From: Ignavibacteria bacterium
GTDB taxonomy: Bacteria > Bacteroidota > Ignavibacteria > Tepidaquicellales > Tepidaquicellaceae
Direction of reading: 5' to 3'
NCBI GenBank assembly: GCA_016709315.1
Contig: JADJMZ010000001.1
Location: forward strand, 186,001-250,000
Length of the DNA stretch: 64,000 nt
In this document: positions 1-8,812 of the stretch, one piece after another
Numbering within the stretch: the stretch's first letter is position 1
Layout of the letters: every line of letters begins with the position of its first letter
Made by a program: the position numbers and the translations under genes
The notes under the pieces: model-generated
Database searches by the model: none
What the model was told of the DNA's origin: nothing
What the model saw: the letters and a program-made list of their open reading frames with translations, nothing else

Positions 1-308
1 GCGCCGCCGTCAATTGTCTTGTATGCAAAGGTATTAGCGTCTGATCCGCTTACAATTGCTGTAAGAGCATCAATACCCTGAATTGTAAAAAATTCAATAG
101 ATGAATTAGGTGAAGCTGTTTGACTCCATGTATTTCCCGCATCTGCTGTACGAAGTACAACACCCCCTGCGCCGCAAGCCCAGACGACGTTATCGTTAAC
201 TGCTGATACTGAATACAAAAGTGATGTAACCGGTGAAGTTTGTTCGATCCATTGAGCTGTTGTAATACCTGACAGGCAAAACAACAAAAAAAATGTAATT
301 GTTTTCAT
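1..308 (-). CDS. Secreted YCF48/BNR-repeat-like protein, N-terminal part (cut by window edge)
   Basis: The reading frame runs from an ATG at 306-308 off the left edge, so about 102 N-terminal residues are visible. An AAGGAGA Shine-Dalgarno lies just upstream (313-319 on the plus strand), unusually strong for this genome. The N-terminus MKTITFFLLFCLSGITTAQ is a signal peptide. It is followed by BNR/YCF48-type repeat units of the kind 'VVLRTADAGNTW' and 'YKTIDGG', which form blades of a beta-propeller (photosystem II assembly factor-like). A T9SS sorting domain at the missing C-terminus is likely by analogy with the gene at 2693-3976, but cannot be seen. The function is unknown; an extracellular or surface location is inferred from the signal peptide. 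Confidence 0.8.
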   Translation of the reverse strand, partial: MKTITFFLLFCLSGITTAQWIEQTSPVTSLLYSVSAVNDNVVWACGAGGVVLRTADAGNTWSQTASPNSSIEFFTIQGIDALTAIVSGSDANTFAYKTIDGG

Positions 309-467
309 TTTTGTCTCCTTTTAATTTATAAAAATCACTTTTATAAAGTAGAATTTTTAAAATGGATTGTCAATAACAATTTTTAATATATCAGATTTCG
401 CAAACCTGTAAATCAAATAAAATAAATTCCGGATGACATTTATCAAAAAGTTCTTCATTATAAAATA

Positions 468-503
468 AAAAAAGCTCTTCCGGTTTAATGGAAGAGCTTT
501 TTC
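468..503 (-). terminator. Rho-independent terminator after the T9SS protein gene
   Basis: An 11-bp perfect stem (arms 471-481 and 490-500, AAAGCTCTTCC) with an 8-base loop is flanked by A/T tracts on both sides. It lies about 20 bp past the stop codon of the minus-strand gene at 525-2549 and could work in both directions. Confidence 0.8.
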
Positions 504-524
504 AAAAGCAAAAAAATTAAATTT

Positions 525-2549
525 TTATTTTATCAGAACAAGTTTCTTCGTATCTGTATATCCTTCTGATTCAAGTCTGTAAAAATATGTTCCGCTTGAA
601 AGATTTACAGCATTAAGAAGTATAGAATAAGCGCCTGCATTCAGAGCTGTGTTAACAAGCTCCTGAACAACCTTACCGCTCATATCATAAACATTTAATT
701 TTACATTTCCGCTTTTGGGAACATCAAATTTAATGTTAGTAGTCGGATTAAACGGATTAGGATAATTCTGTGAAAGTGAAAATGCTGAAGGAACTTCACC
801 GCCGATATTAACTATTCCTGTCGGACCTACATTAACTGTAATTGTTCTTCTATGAACAGGAGTTCCGTTTGGTCCGTTTCCCTGAACTGTTACAGTGTAA
901 GCGCCTTGTGTAATTCCTCCTGAAGACCTGATTGTAAACCTCAATGAATCAGGATAAGATGTCAGTGAATCTTGATTTACATTCGCTGATTTATTTTTAA
1001 ATCTGAAAATAAAATTACCCTGAGCTGGTGTAGGCGAAACTGTAGCGGTAAACTTAGCTTTGTTTGAATAAAGTTTAACAGCGGGAACTGATACATAAAC
1101 AGTAGCACTGTCATTGTTTCCGCCGATATTTACAATGTTCTGATTTATTTTCATTGCAAAATCCGGGAAATAAGAACCGATGTTTTTATAATTTCCTGAT
1201 CTTCCGTCATACCATAACGCGAAACCTGTGACAGGATTTGCTGTCATTCCGTCATAGTCGCCTCTGTAACAATTTGAATTCGGTGAACATGCAGGAGTTG
1301 GATAGGTCCAGGACTGAGTCGTAAGTTTCTGATTCGGAGCAAATGTAACACCATCATCGGTATAAGTAGCATAAACATTCACTGCAAAAGTTGCAGGATT
1401 TTCTCTTGTATCATACCACTTAATGTAAAGTCTTCCTGTTTCTTTTTCACACCAGATTGCAGGAAACCACTGATCGCTTAACTCAGGATTTGCATTGTCA
1501 TTCACTCTTATCCTGCTTGACCATGTCGTCGCCTGATCATCAGAATACTGAAGGATTACATCAGGTTTGTTTCCGTTACCTACAGGTTCATTGGATGCAT
1601 AAACAAGATACAGTCTTCCTCTGTGAGGACCGTAACTGTTATCCATTGCTATCATAGGATAAGGTCTTGTTCTGCCGTTATTGATTACAAGTCTTCCGGC
1701 TGAATTCAGAGTACCTACATAACCTGCAACATTAAGACTGGAGACAGGGGCAAGTGTCAAACCACCGTCTGTAGACTTGTGAAAGGTATAAGTACAATTC
1801 GCAGCTGATCCTGTATTCGTCACATAAATAACAGTGCCACCCTGTACAGGACCGTTAGGACCTACAGCTATCATTACTCCCGGTACAGTATTGCTTGATG
1901 CGTAAGTCTGTGTCCATGTTGCGCCACGATCCGTACTTCTGGCAAAATTACCGGGAGTGATTGCAGCATACAGGTAATTTGAATAAGGACCGTTAGTCTG
2001 ATCAGCAGCAAGAGTATTTCTGTCATTACCATTTACAGAAAGTACATACGTACCAAAATTCTGTCCGCCATTAGTTGATTTATAAATATACTGTCCTGAA
2101 ACTCCGGATCCGTAATGAAGGACTCCAAGACTGTCAAATGCAGACCATGGATCGCAGCATGTAGAAGGATGATAACTTGGATTGCTTACTGTCCAGTTAT
2201 GACCGTCAAGAGTGTAATAAGCATTCTGCCCGCTTCCGCCATTTACACCGAACTGCATGTTCAGCGGATTTCTTGGATTTGAAACGATCATTTGCTCCGC
2301 ATTATCAATTCCAATTTCAAAATTATCAAAACCTATTGCATCCGTTATCAAATCTGAATTATCATTTCCTTTTACGAAGTGCTGGAGTGATTCCTTTGTA
2401 GGTCTGTCAATATTCGGATCACTTTCATCATAGTTCAGAAAGTAATTTGTTCCCTGGCCTTGAAAAATTTCGGTTCCGATGAGTGATAATAAAGCAATAA
2501 TTATCAAACCGCTTGAACCCCTTTTCAGAAATTTTAAAAAGTTTTTCAT
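525..2549 (-). CDS. Secreted sialidase/BNR-fold protein with T9SS C-terminal sorting domain
   Basis: This 674-residue protein has a membrane-spanning signal segment (about residues 13-30, GLIIIALLSLIG). A long region then carries BNR/Asp-box-like repeats such as 'YKSTNGGQNFG', 'RSTDRGATWTQ' and 'KSTDGGLTLAP', consistent with a six-bladed sialidase-type propeller. The last 85 or so residues form a T9SS type A sorting domain: 'SLSQNYPNPFNPTT', then 'YDMSGKVV' and a terminal 'KKLVLIK'. Such domains are read by the type IX machinery and cleaved or attached at the cell surface. Catalytic sialidase residues cannot be assigned from sight, so an enzyme activity is not claimed. It is probably monocistronic, with its own terminator at 468-503. 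Confidence 0.88.
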   Translation of the reverse strand: MKNFLKFLKRGSSGLIIIALLSLIGTEIFQGQGTNYFLNYDESDPNIDRPTKESLQHFVKGNDNSDLITDAIGFDNFEIGIDNAEQMIVSNPRNPLNMQFGVNGGSGQNAYYTLDGHNWTVSNPSYHPSTCCDPWSAFDSLGVLHYGSGVSGQYIYKSTNGGQNFGTYVLSVNGNDRNTLAADQTNGPYSNYLYAAITPGNFARSTDRGATWTQTYASSNTVPGVMIAVGPNGPVQGGTVIYVTNTGSAANCTYTFHKSTDGGLTLAPVSSLNVAGYVGTLNSAGRLVINNGRTRPYPMIAMDNSYGPHRGRLYLVYASNEPVGNGNKPDVILQYSDDQATTWSSRIRVNDNANPELSDQWFPAIWCEKETGRLYIKWYDTRENPATFAVNVYATYTDDGVTFAPNQKLTTQSWTYPTPACSPNSNCYRGDYDGMTANPVTGFALWYDGRSGNYKNIGSYFPDFAMKINQNIVNIGGNNDSATVYVSVPAVKLYSNKAKFTATVSPTPAQGNFIFRFKNKSANVNQDSLTSYPDSLRFTIRSSGGITQGAYTVTVQGNGPNGTPVHRRTITVNVGPTGIVNIGGEVPSAFSLSQNYPNPFNPTTNIKFDVPKSGNVKLNVYDMSGKVVQELVNTALNAGAYSILLNAVNLSSGTYFYRLESEGYTDTKKLVLIK

Positions 2550-2692
2550 TGTATTTGTTTAAATTAAAAAGAATTTTTGTTTGAACAAGATATATTTATG
2601 AGTATTATTTTTCAACTGTAAAAACTTTCTTTCAAAAAATTTTTATAATACTAAAACAAATATTTTCAGAAAACAATTATTTTAAATCCTGT

Positions 2693-3976
2693 ATGAGATT
2701 CTATACATTAATATTAATATTTGTAATAACTGCCGGTACAAAATCTGTTGCATTTCAGGATGATCCGTGGATCAGGCAGGTAAGTCCTGTTTCAACAGTA
2801 CTTCTGAATTGTACTTTTACAGATACACTTAACGGTTGGGCTGCAGGAGATTCAGGAGTAATCATTCATACATCAAACGGAGGCAATAACTGGATTATTC
2901 AGAATTCCACCATAGAATATTATATCAATGATATTTTTTTTATTAACAAAAGACTCGGATGGGGAATAGCAAATGAATTTCTTCTTGACGGGACAACTAT
3001 TCTTAAAACTACTGACGGAGGGAATTTGTGGACAGCTCAGAATTTTCCCGATTCTTCAAAAATTTTCAGAACAATTTATTTCCTTGATTCACTGAATGGA
3101 TACATTGGCGGATTTCAGGGGACAATTTTTAAAACTACAAATGCAGGTGCAAGCTGGATTCAGTCTTCAAATGATTCAACTTTTTTTTCCGCTTTTCCAA
3201 TTGCAAAATTTGCTTTTGTAACTCCTGAAATCGGATTTGCATGCGGCGGACAGATAGACATTGCGGGAGTAATCTGGCAGACAACTGATTCCGGACTAAA
3301 CTGGAAAGCTGAAGCTCAGTCACCTGAACCTATCTACGATATTTATTTTAAAGATCCTCTGAAGATCATTTGTGTAGGCGGAGATTTTGAATACGGAGCT
3401 CAGATCATAAGATCTTCGAACAGCGGATTAAACTGGACTTACAGAAATCTGGGATTGTTTGGTCAGGGACAATCTGTGGATTTCAGGACACCTGATGAAG
3501 CATGGATGGCGCTGGGGTTTTCAGGAACCTGGGCTATAACTTATGACGGAGGAAACAACTGGATTGAAATGTTCACAACAGATACTACAACACTCTATTC
3601 CGTTGTTTTTCCTGATTCTCTTCACGGCTGGGCTGTTGGCAAAGACGGCGTGATTCTTAAATACATTCCGGTAAAGACCGGAATTCAGAATTATTATACC
3701 GATTCGCCTGATACATATTTTTTAAATCAGAATTATCCAAACCCTTTTAATCCTTCTACAACAATAAATTACAGTCTTCCAGAAAAAGAATTTGTATCTG
3801 TTAAAATATATGATGTAACAGGCAAAGAGATAGTTTCTCTTGTAAATAAACTTCAGGAAGCAGGAAATCATAATATATATTTCAATGGAGATAATCTGCA
3901 GAGCGGAATATATTTTTATACATTGATTGCTGACGGCGCGATAATTAAGACAAGGAAGATGATTTTTTTGAAATGA
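2693..3976 (+). CDS. Secreted YCF48-like beta-propeller protein with T9SS sorting domain
   Basis: This 427-residue protein begins with a signal peptide (MRFYTLILIFVITAGTKSVAFQ). It continues as a series of YCF48/BNR repeats, each with a 'GWAAGDSGVIIHTSNGGNNW'-like unit; further copies include 'ILKTTDGGNLWTAQN' and 'IFKTTNAGASWIQSS'. The C-terminus is a T9SS type A sorting domain: 'LNQNYPNPFNPSTTINYSLP', 'YDVTGKEIVSLVN', and a terminal 'KTRKMIFLK'. It is divergent from the neighbour at 525-2549, with a 143-bp AT-rich spacer between their starts. It is a related but not recently duplicated member of the family starting at 308. The ligand and role are unknown; a surface or extracellular location is inferred. 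Confidence 0.88.
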   Translation: MRFYTLILIFVITAGTKSVAFQDDPWIRQVSPVSTVLLNCTFTDTLNGWAAGDSGVIIHTSNGGNNWIIQNSTIEYYINDIFFINKRLGWGIANEFLLDGTTILKTTDGGNLWTAQNFPDSSKIFRTIYFLDSLNGYIGGFQGTIFKTTNAGASWIQSSNDSTFFSAFPIAKFAFVTPEIGFACGGQIDIAGVIWQTTDSGLNWKAEAQSPEPIYDIYFKDPLKIICVGGDFEYGAQIIRSSNSGLNWTYRNLGLFGQGQSVDFRTPDEAWMALGFSGTWAITYDGGNNWIEMFTTDTTTLYSVVFPDSLHGWAVGKDGVILKYIPVKTGIQNYYTDSPDTYFLNQNYPNPFNPSTTINYSLPEKEFVSVKIYDVTGKEIVSLVNKLQEAGNHNIYFNGDNLQSGIYFYTLIADGAIIKTRKMIFLK

Positions 3977-4031
3977 TCAGATAAATGCTCGTTATTGATT
4001 TTAGACTTCTGAAAAACCAACTCTTCCCGGA

Positions 4032-4161
4032 TTGTCATTCCCGTCCGCCTTGCCCGCTTTCAGCGAGGTAAACCGCGAGGCAGAAGTGTACCTCGGGGTC
4101 ATCCATTTTTAAGTTAATTTCAATGATTGGATCCCCGCTAAAAGCACGCGGGGATAACAGT
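4032..4161. repeat. GC-rich palindromic MITE-like intergenic repeat
   Basis: The 344-bp gap between 3976 and 4321 contains this GC-rich island in an AT-rich background. Its ends are imperfect inverted repeats: left TTGTCATTCCCG near 4032, right GCGGGGATAACAG near 4148-4160. Internal pieces such as CCTCGGGGTCATCC and GGATCCCCGC can pair further. No ORF is evident. The ends resemble the widespread bacterial TGTCATTCCCGC palindromic repeats, which suggests a mobile, non-coding element. The rest of the gap shows nothing recognisable. Confidence 0.55.
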
Positions 4162-4320
4162 AAGGAATTTTCAGAAGTCTCTAATTTGAAAGAACTTCGG
4201 ACTGCAGATATTAATTTGAACTATTACTGCAAAAATCTTTTGAGTATAAAATTGTGTATTAATAAACTTCCGTTTTTGTTAAATTGAAATTCACATAAAT
4301 CCAAACAATTAAATTTTAAA

Positions 4321-5658
4321 ATGCATAGAGTATCTATAAGCAAAATATCAGATTTTACTGATCAGGAAGTTACTGTCAAAGGATGGCTTTATAATATCAG
4401 GTCATCGGGAAAGCTTATGTTTCCTGAGATCAGGGACGGTTCGGGAATTATTCAGGGTGTAGTTGTTAAAAACGCTGTTTCAGAAAAAGTATGGGAAGAC
4501 TTTTCCAAACTCACTCAGGAATCATCATTAAAAGTAAAAGGCACGGTAACCAGACATCCCAAAAAAGAAGGAGTATATGAATTACAGATAAACGATATTG
4601 AAATTATTCATATCGCCGATCCTTATCCGATAACTCCCAAAGAACACGGAGTAGAATTTCTGATGGACAGAAGACATTTGTGGATTCGCTCGCCGAGACA
4701 GGTAAGCATACTGCGTGTAAGGAATGAAATCATTCAGGCAATAAGGGATTATATGTATGAAAACGGATTTATTCTTTTTGATACACCGATCTTTACTCCG
4801 AATGCATGCGAAGGAACGTCCACATTATTTGCTACTGATTATTTTGACATTGGGAAAGCATATCTATCTCAGTCAGGTCAGCTTTATGCTGAAGCAGGAG
4901 CAATGGCTCTGGGAAAAGTTTATACACTCGGACCTACATTCAGAGCGGAAAACTCAATGACAAGAAGACATCTTACGGAATTCTGGATGATGGAACCTGA
5001 GATGGCTTTCTTTGACATTGATGACGATATGGATCTTATAGAAGATTTTCTGGAAAATGTAGTTCAAAGAGTTTTAAAGAACTGCAGAAAAGAACTTGAA
5101 ATTCTAGGAAGGGATATCTCCAAACTTGAAAATGTAAAAAAACCTTTTCCGAGAATTACTTATGACGAAGCAGTTGATATCCTGATCAAAAAAGATATTC
5201 CTTTAATCAGAAAGACAAGTAACGGTGAAGAACAGATAAGACCTTTTCCGTGGGGGGAAGATTTCGGCGCGCCGCATGAAGAAGCGATTGTAGAAGATTA
5301 TGACAAGCCGGTGATGGTTCACAGGTGGCCTGCTGAAGCCAAATCTTTTTACATGAAAAGGGATCCTGCGAATCCGAAGATCGCGCTCGGTGTTGATGTA
5401 CTTGCTCCTGAAGGATTCGGTGAGATAATCGGAGGGTCACAAAGAGAGGATAATTTTGAAGAACTTGAAAAGAGAATTATTGAACATAAACTTCCTCTTG
5501 AGGAATTTCAATGGTTTTTAGATCTGAGAAGATACGGAAGCGTTCCTCATTCGGGCTTCGGTTTGGGAATAGAAAGAATGGTTAACTGGATCTGCAATTT
5601 AGAAAACATTAGAGAAGCGATTCCTTTTGCCAGAAGACCAAACAGAATTACACCTTAA
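4321..5658 (+). CDS. asnS: Asparaginyl-tRNA synthetase
   Basis: This class IIb aminoacyl-tRNA synthetase charges tRNA-Asn with asparagine in the cytoplasm. It has 445 residues, close to the usual 430-470. The N-terminal 100 or so residues form the OB-fold anticodon-binding domain ('VTVKGWLYNIRSSGKLMF'). The catalytic core follows, with class II motif 2 at about residue 207 ('FRAENSMTRRHLTEFWMMEP') and motif 3 at about 412 ('GFGLGIERM'). 'MDRRHLWIRSPRQ' is typical of AsnRS rather than AspRS. The next gene starts 11 bp downstream, so the two are probably co-transcribed. Confidence 0.96.
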   Translation: MHRVSISKISDFTDQEVTVKGWLYNIRSSGKLMFPEIRDGSGIIQGVVVKNAVSEKVWEDFSKLTQESSLKVKGTVTRHPKKEGVYELQINDIEIIHIADPYPITPKEHGVEFLMDRRHLWIRSPRQVSILRVRNEIIQAIRDYMYENGFILFDTPIFTPNACEGTSTLFATDYFDIGKAYLSQSGQLYAEAGAMALGKVYTLGPTFRAENSMTRRHLTEFWMMEPEMAFFDIDDDMDLIEDFLENVVQRVLKNCRKELEILGRDISKLENVKKPFPRITYDEAVDILIKKDIPLIRKTSNGEEQIRPFPWGEDFGAPHEEAIVEDYDKPVMVHRWPAEAKSFYMKRDPANPKIALGVDVLAPEGFGEIIGGSQREDNFEELEKRIIEHKLPLEEFQWFLDLRRYGSVPHSGFGLGIERMVNWICNLENIREAIPFARRPNRITP

Positions 5659-5669
5659 TTTATTTTACC

Positions 5670-6134
5670 ATGAAAACAATATTAATTGACGGTAATAATC
5701 TGATCCATAAGATTCCGGCAGTAAAGTCCTTGTTTTTAAAAGATAAGAATGCATCTCAGCTTGCTTTGCTTGAAGCTGTTAAGTCAAAGATCTCCAGGAC
5801 GGATAAATTGATTATTGTATTTGACGGACATGGCAGTTTCAAAAAAGCGGAAGTAATACATTCGGATAAGATCACAGCAGATGAGATCATCAGAAAAAAG
5901 ATCGAAGCTTTCGGAGATTATAAAAAACTGAAAGTTGTAAGTTCGGATTACGAAATCACAAATCTCGGAAAAGTATGCGGCTGCGAAGTTATGAAATCGG
6001 AAGATTTCTGGAAAAGCATAAATAAAATCATGACCCCTTCCGGAAAAGATAACATTAACCAGAACTACACTTACGATAAGCCGGAATCAATGAGCAAAAA
6101 AGATTTCAATGAATTTAAAAAACATTTTTCATAA
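5670..6134 (+). CDS. YacP-like NYN domain protein (putative RNase)
   Basis: This 154-residue protein opens with 'MKTILIDGNNLIHKIP', the DGNN signature of NYN (PIN-like) domains of the YacP/Rae1 type. Acidic residues follow in 'IIVFDGHGS' and 'SSDYEI', where the family binds a metal ion. YacP/Rae1 relatives are ribosome-associated mRNA endonucleases in Bacillus; that activity is only inferred here. It sits 11 bp after asnS, consistent with a translation-related operon. The C-terminal 30 residues ('SMSKKDFNEFKKHFS') are charged and look like a short tail. Confidence 0.8.
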   Translation: MKTILIDGNNLIHKIPAVKSLFLKDKNASQLALLEAVKSKISRTDKLIIVFDGHGSFKKAEVIHSDKITADEIIRKKIEAFGDYKKLKVVSSDYEITNLGKVCGCEVMKSEDFWKSINKIMTPSGKDNINQNYTYDKPESMSKKDFNEFKKHFS

Positions 6135-6208
6135 TGTCTGTTTTTTTTCATGGGACTTATTTAAAATGCGGAATTAATACATTACAGTAATAAATATATT
6201 CAATAAAA

Positions 6209-6526
6209 ATGAATCATCAGGACATAAATACATCTTCATTCAGACAAATGATCGAAGAAGATTCTTTTGTACTTATAGATGTAAGAACACATGAAGAATT
6301 CAGCGAAGGTCATATCAGAGGAGCTATAAACATTGATATATACAAAACAACTTTTGAAGAAGATATTGATGAGTATGACAAAAGAAAAAGATACCTGATC
6401 TACTGCAGGTCAGGTAACAGAAGCAGACAGGCAATGTATCTGATGAGAGATCTTGGATTTGAAGAGGTATATAATCTGGAGCACGGCATTATCTCATGGA
6501 ATGAACACAAATTCCCCGTAGAATAA
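6209..6526 (+). CDS. Single-domain rhodanese-like protein
   Basis: This 105-residue cytoplasmic protein is one complete rhodanese homology domain. It has 'LIDVRTHEEFSEGHIRGAIN' near the N-terminus and the active-site loop 'YCRSGNRSRQA' with the catalytic cysteine, then 'NLEHGIISW'. Such proteins carry sulfane sulfur as a cysteine persulfide; the physiological donor and acceptor cannot be told. It lies between asnS/NYN and fbp on the same strand with 74- and 130-bp gaps, so it may have its own promoter. Confidence 0.9.
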   Translation: MNHQDINTSSFRQMIEEDSFVLIDVRTHEEFSEGHIRGAINIDIYKTTFEEDIDEYDKRKRYLIYCRSGNRSRQAMYLMRDLGFEEVYNLEHGIISWNEHKFPVE

Positions 6527-6656
6527 TTATGAAAATAATTAGGGTATTTTAAATTCAAAGTAAACAAGTATGGAAAAAATTTTACCTGCATTATTCAGAT
6601 TAACTTCTTTAATTCATCTTTAATTTAAAAATGTGTTATAATAAAATTTAATCAAA

Positions 6657-7687
6657 ATGAATAAAAGTTTTTCAACATTCTACAGGCATATAGTCGAAGA
6701 AGAAAGAAAATATCCCGAAGCAACCGGTCAGTTATCTGATCTGCTTGCAGATATAGCTCTTGCATGCAAAGTAATTTCCCTTGAGGTAAACAGGGCGGGT
6801 CTTATAGACATACTTGGATTCACAGGCGAGGAAAATGTACAGGGAGAGCAGGTCAAGAAGCTGGATGTATATGCAAACGATGTTTTGAAGTTTGTGATGA
6901 AACAGGGCGGACATATATGCGCTGTTTGTTCGGAAGAGGAAGAAAATTTTATTCCGATAGAAGACAGATTTGAAAAAAATAAATTCGTTTCAAATAAATA
7001 TATTTGTCATTTTGATCCTCTGGACGGATCTTCAAATATAGATGTCAATGTATCCATCGGAACTATTTTTTCCGTTTACAAAAGAGTAACAAATTCAGGT
7101 CCGGGTGCTTTGGAAGATTGTCTGCAGAAAGGGACTGAACAGGTGCTGCGGGTTATGTGATTTACGGTTCAAGCACTATGCTTGTTTATACTACAGGTGA
7201 GGGAGTTCATGGGTTCACACTTGATCCATCCGTAGGAGAGTTTATTTTGTCAAATGAAAATATTAAAATTCCGAATAAGTCCAAAACATATTCCGTGAAC
7301 GAAGGTAATTTTTCTAAATGGAGCAATGGAATCAGGGATTTTATTTCTTATCTTAAAGAGACAGATCCTGAAACTTCGAGACCTTATTCATCCAGATATA
7401 TCGGTTCACTCGTTGCAGACTTTCACAGAAATCTTCTTTACGGAGGAATATTTTTGTATCCTTCGGATTTTAAAAACAAAAATGGTAAGCTGAGATTAAT
7501 GTATGAAGCAAATCCTTTAAGCTTTTTAGTGGAACAGGCAGGCGGAAGAAGTACAGACGGTATTCACAGAATTCTGGAAATAGAGCCAAAGAGTCTTCAT
7601 CAGAGAACTCCTCTTTTTATCGGAAGTACGGAAGATGTTTTGCTCGCGGAAAAATTTTTGTCAGAGGAAAACAAACCTTTGAAATAA
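6657..7687 (+). pseudogene. fbp: Class 1 fructose-1,6-bisphosphatase split by a one-base frameshift
   Basis: Two abutting frames together make a complete class 1 FBPase, which converts fructose-1,6-bisphosphate to fructose-6-phosphate in gluconeogenesis. Frame 1 (6657-7160) contains the metal and substrate motif 'FDPLDGSSNIDVNVSIGT'. Frame 2, from about 7146 to 7687, continues with 'AAGYVIYGSSTMLVYTTG' and 'NPLSFLVEQAGGRSTDG'. The sequence reads GAACAGGTGCTGCGGG; one extra G after position 7145 would give GTG GCT GCG GGT, restoring 'EQVAAGYVIYG' and a protein of about 343 residues. Both halves are well conserved, so this is either a very recent mutation or a sequencing/assembly error. The GTG at 7157 is unlikely to be a real start. 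Confidence 0.9.
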
Positions 7688-7727
7688 ATTATGAGCTTTG
7701 AAATTATCAATATCAGATAATATAATT

Positions 7728-8810
7728 TTACTCCGGAGCGTTCAGTAAATTTGAATTTCTCAGCTCTTTGATATTTTTTTCATTCACATTTAATTCAATA
7801 AAGACAGAATTGTCGTATCTGTTTAATCTCAGATCATCCAGTAACTTCATCGAATTATTTTTTTTACTTCCTGCGGAACTGATTTTTGCAACTGATATAA
7901 TTCCGTTAAGAATGCTTTTCAGATATTTTGAGGATTCTTCATTTACACAATCGCATTGAATCAGCATTTCAAGCTGATTTGACATTTTTACCGAAAACGA
8001 AATAGAGCTGAAAGTCTTATAAAGATTTTCAATTGTAAGATTTTTTTTCAATGCAAGAGAGTCAACGACTGACGATGAATCTGAAATTTCTGCAGTATCG
8101 CTTTCTTCAATCTTACCGCCTGTTGTAGATTGGAGAAAATTCTGAAATATTCCTTTAATAAATATCTTCTCCGAAGAAATCATCCAGATATCATCCTTGT
8201 ACATAATATTCTGGATCGAATTATAAAGTTTTTCATTCTGGAGAATCCCTGACCTTGAAGTATCTTTTACTGCTAACATTACATCAAGCTGCTTAAGATA
8301 ATTGCTGGCGCAAATTGTATTATTGTCACGGAAATAAAAATACAATCCGTTATCAGTCATCTGATAGACATTTATACCGTCAGCATTTTTAGTTACGGTA
8401 AAGACTGTATCTTTTTCTAAAAACGCTGAGAGTTTATTCTGATCCAGAACACCTTTAATGACAATAGCATTTTCGCCAAACCAGGAGTTTGAGTAATACA
8501 GTTCATCCAGACCATCTGAAATAGAAGCGCCTGTTGCAGTTTTAAATGTATTCAGCAGACTGCCGAAAGTTTTTTCTGCATTCAGAAGAGAGTCAGAAAC
8601 ATTTCCTTTCCAGAAATCCGTGCGTCTCATATTTTTAAAATTCATATACATGACAAACTGCGGATTTTCCTGAAGCAAATTAAGTGTAGATTTAACTGAT
8701 ATAGGAAGCGGCTGTGATTCGGGTTTTACATTACAACTGTTTATTGTCAGGAAAAATAAAAATAAAACAGTGAAATATAAAACATCTTTTTTTGCATTAA
8801 TTAAAATCAC
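7728..8810 (-). CDS. Uncharacterised lipoprotein linked to an ABC-2 transporter
   Basis: I do not recognise the family. The 360-residue product has an N-terminal hydrophobic segment ending in a lipobox-like 'LTINSC', so it is probably lipid-anchored. The body is mixed alpha/beta with 'MYMNFKNMRRTDFWKG' and 'SNSWFGENAIVIKGVL', hinting at a repeated substrate-binding-like fold; no catalytic motif is seen. The start codon is GTG. The gene lies 2 bp after the ABC permease gene and is probably translated together with it, so a role with that transporter is inferred. The opposing fbp gene ends 40 bp away. Confidence 0.7.
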   Translation of the reverse strand: MILINAKKDVLYFTVLFLFFLTINSCNVKPESQPLPISVKSTLNLLQENPQFVMYMNFKNMRRTDFWKGNVSDSLLNAEKTFGSLLNTFKTATGASISDGLDELYYSNSWFGENAIVIKGVLDQNKLSAFLEKDTVFTVTKNADGINVYQMTDNGLYFYFRDNNTICASNYLKQLDVMLAVKDTSRSGILQNEKLYNSIQNIMYKDDIWMISSEKIFIKGIFQNFLQSTTGGKIEESDTAEISDSSSVVDSLALKKNLTIENLYKTFSSISFSVKMSNQLEMLIQCDCVNEESSKYLKSILNGIISVAKISSAGSKKNNSMKLLDDLRLNRYDNSVFIELNVNEKNIKELRNSNLLNAPE

Positions 8811-8812
8811 TT

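Noticed and set aside
4031..4170. GC-rich element as a small RNA gene
   Set aside because: Pairing comes from inverted ends as in mobile repeats; there is no recognisable promoter or terminator around it that would support an sRNA.
7157..7687. Independent gene starting at GTG 7157
   Set aside because: It is the C-terminal half of FBPase continued after a frameshift; it has no ribosome site and starts inside the conserved core.
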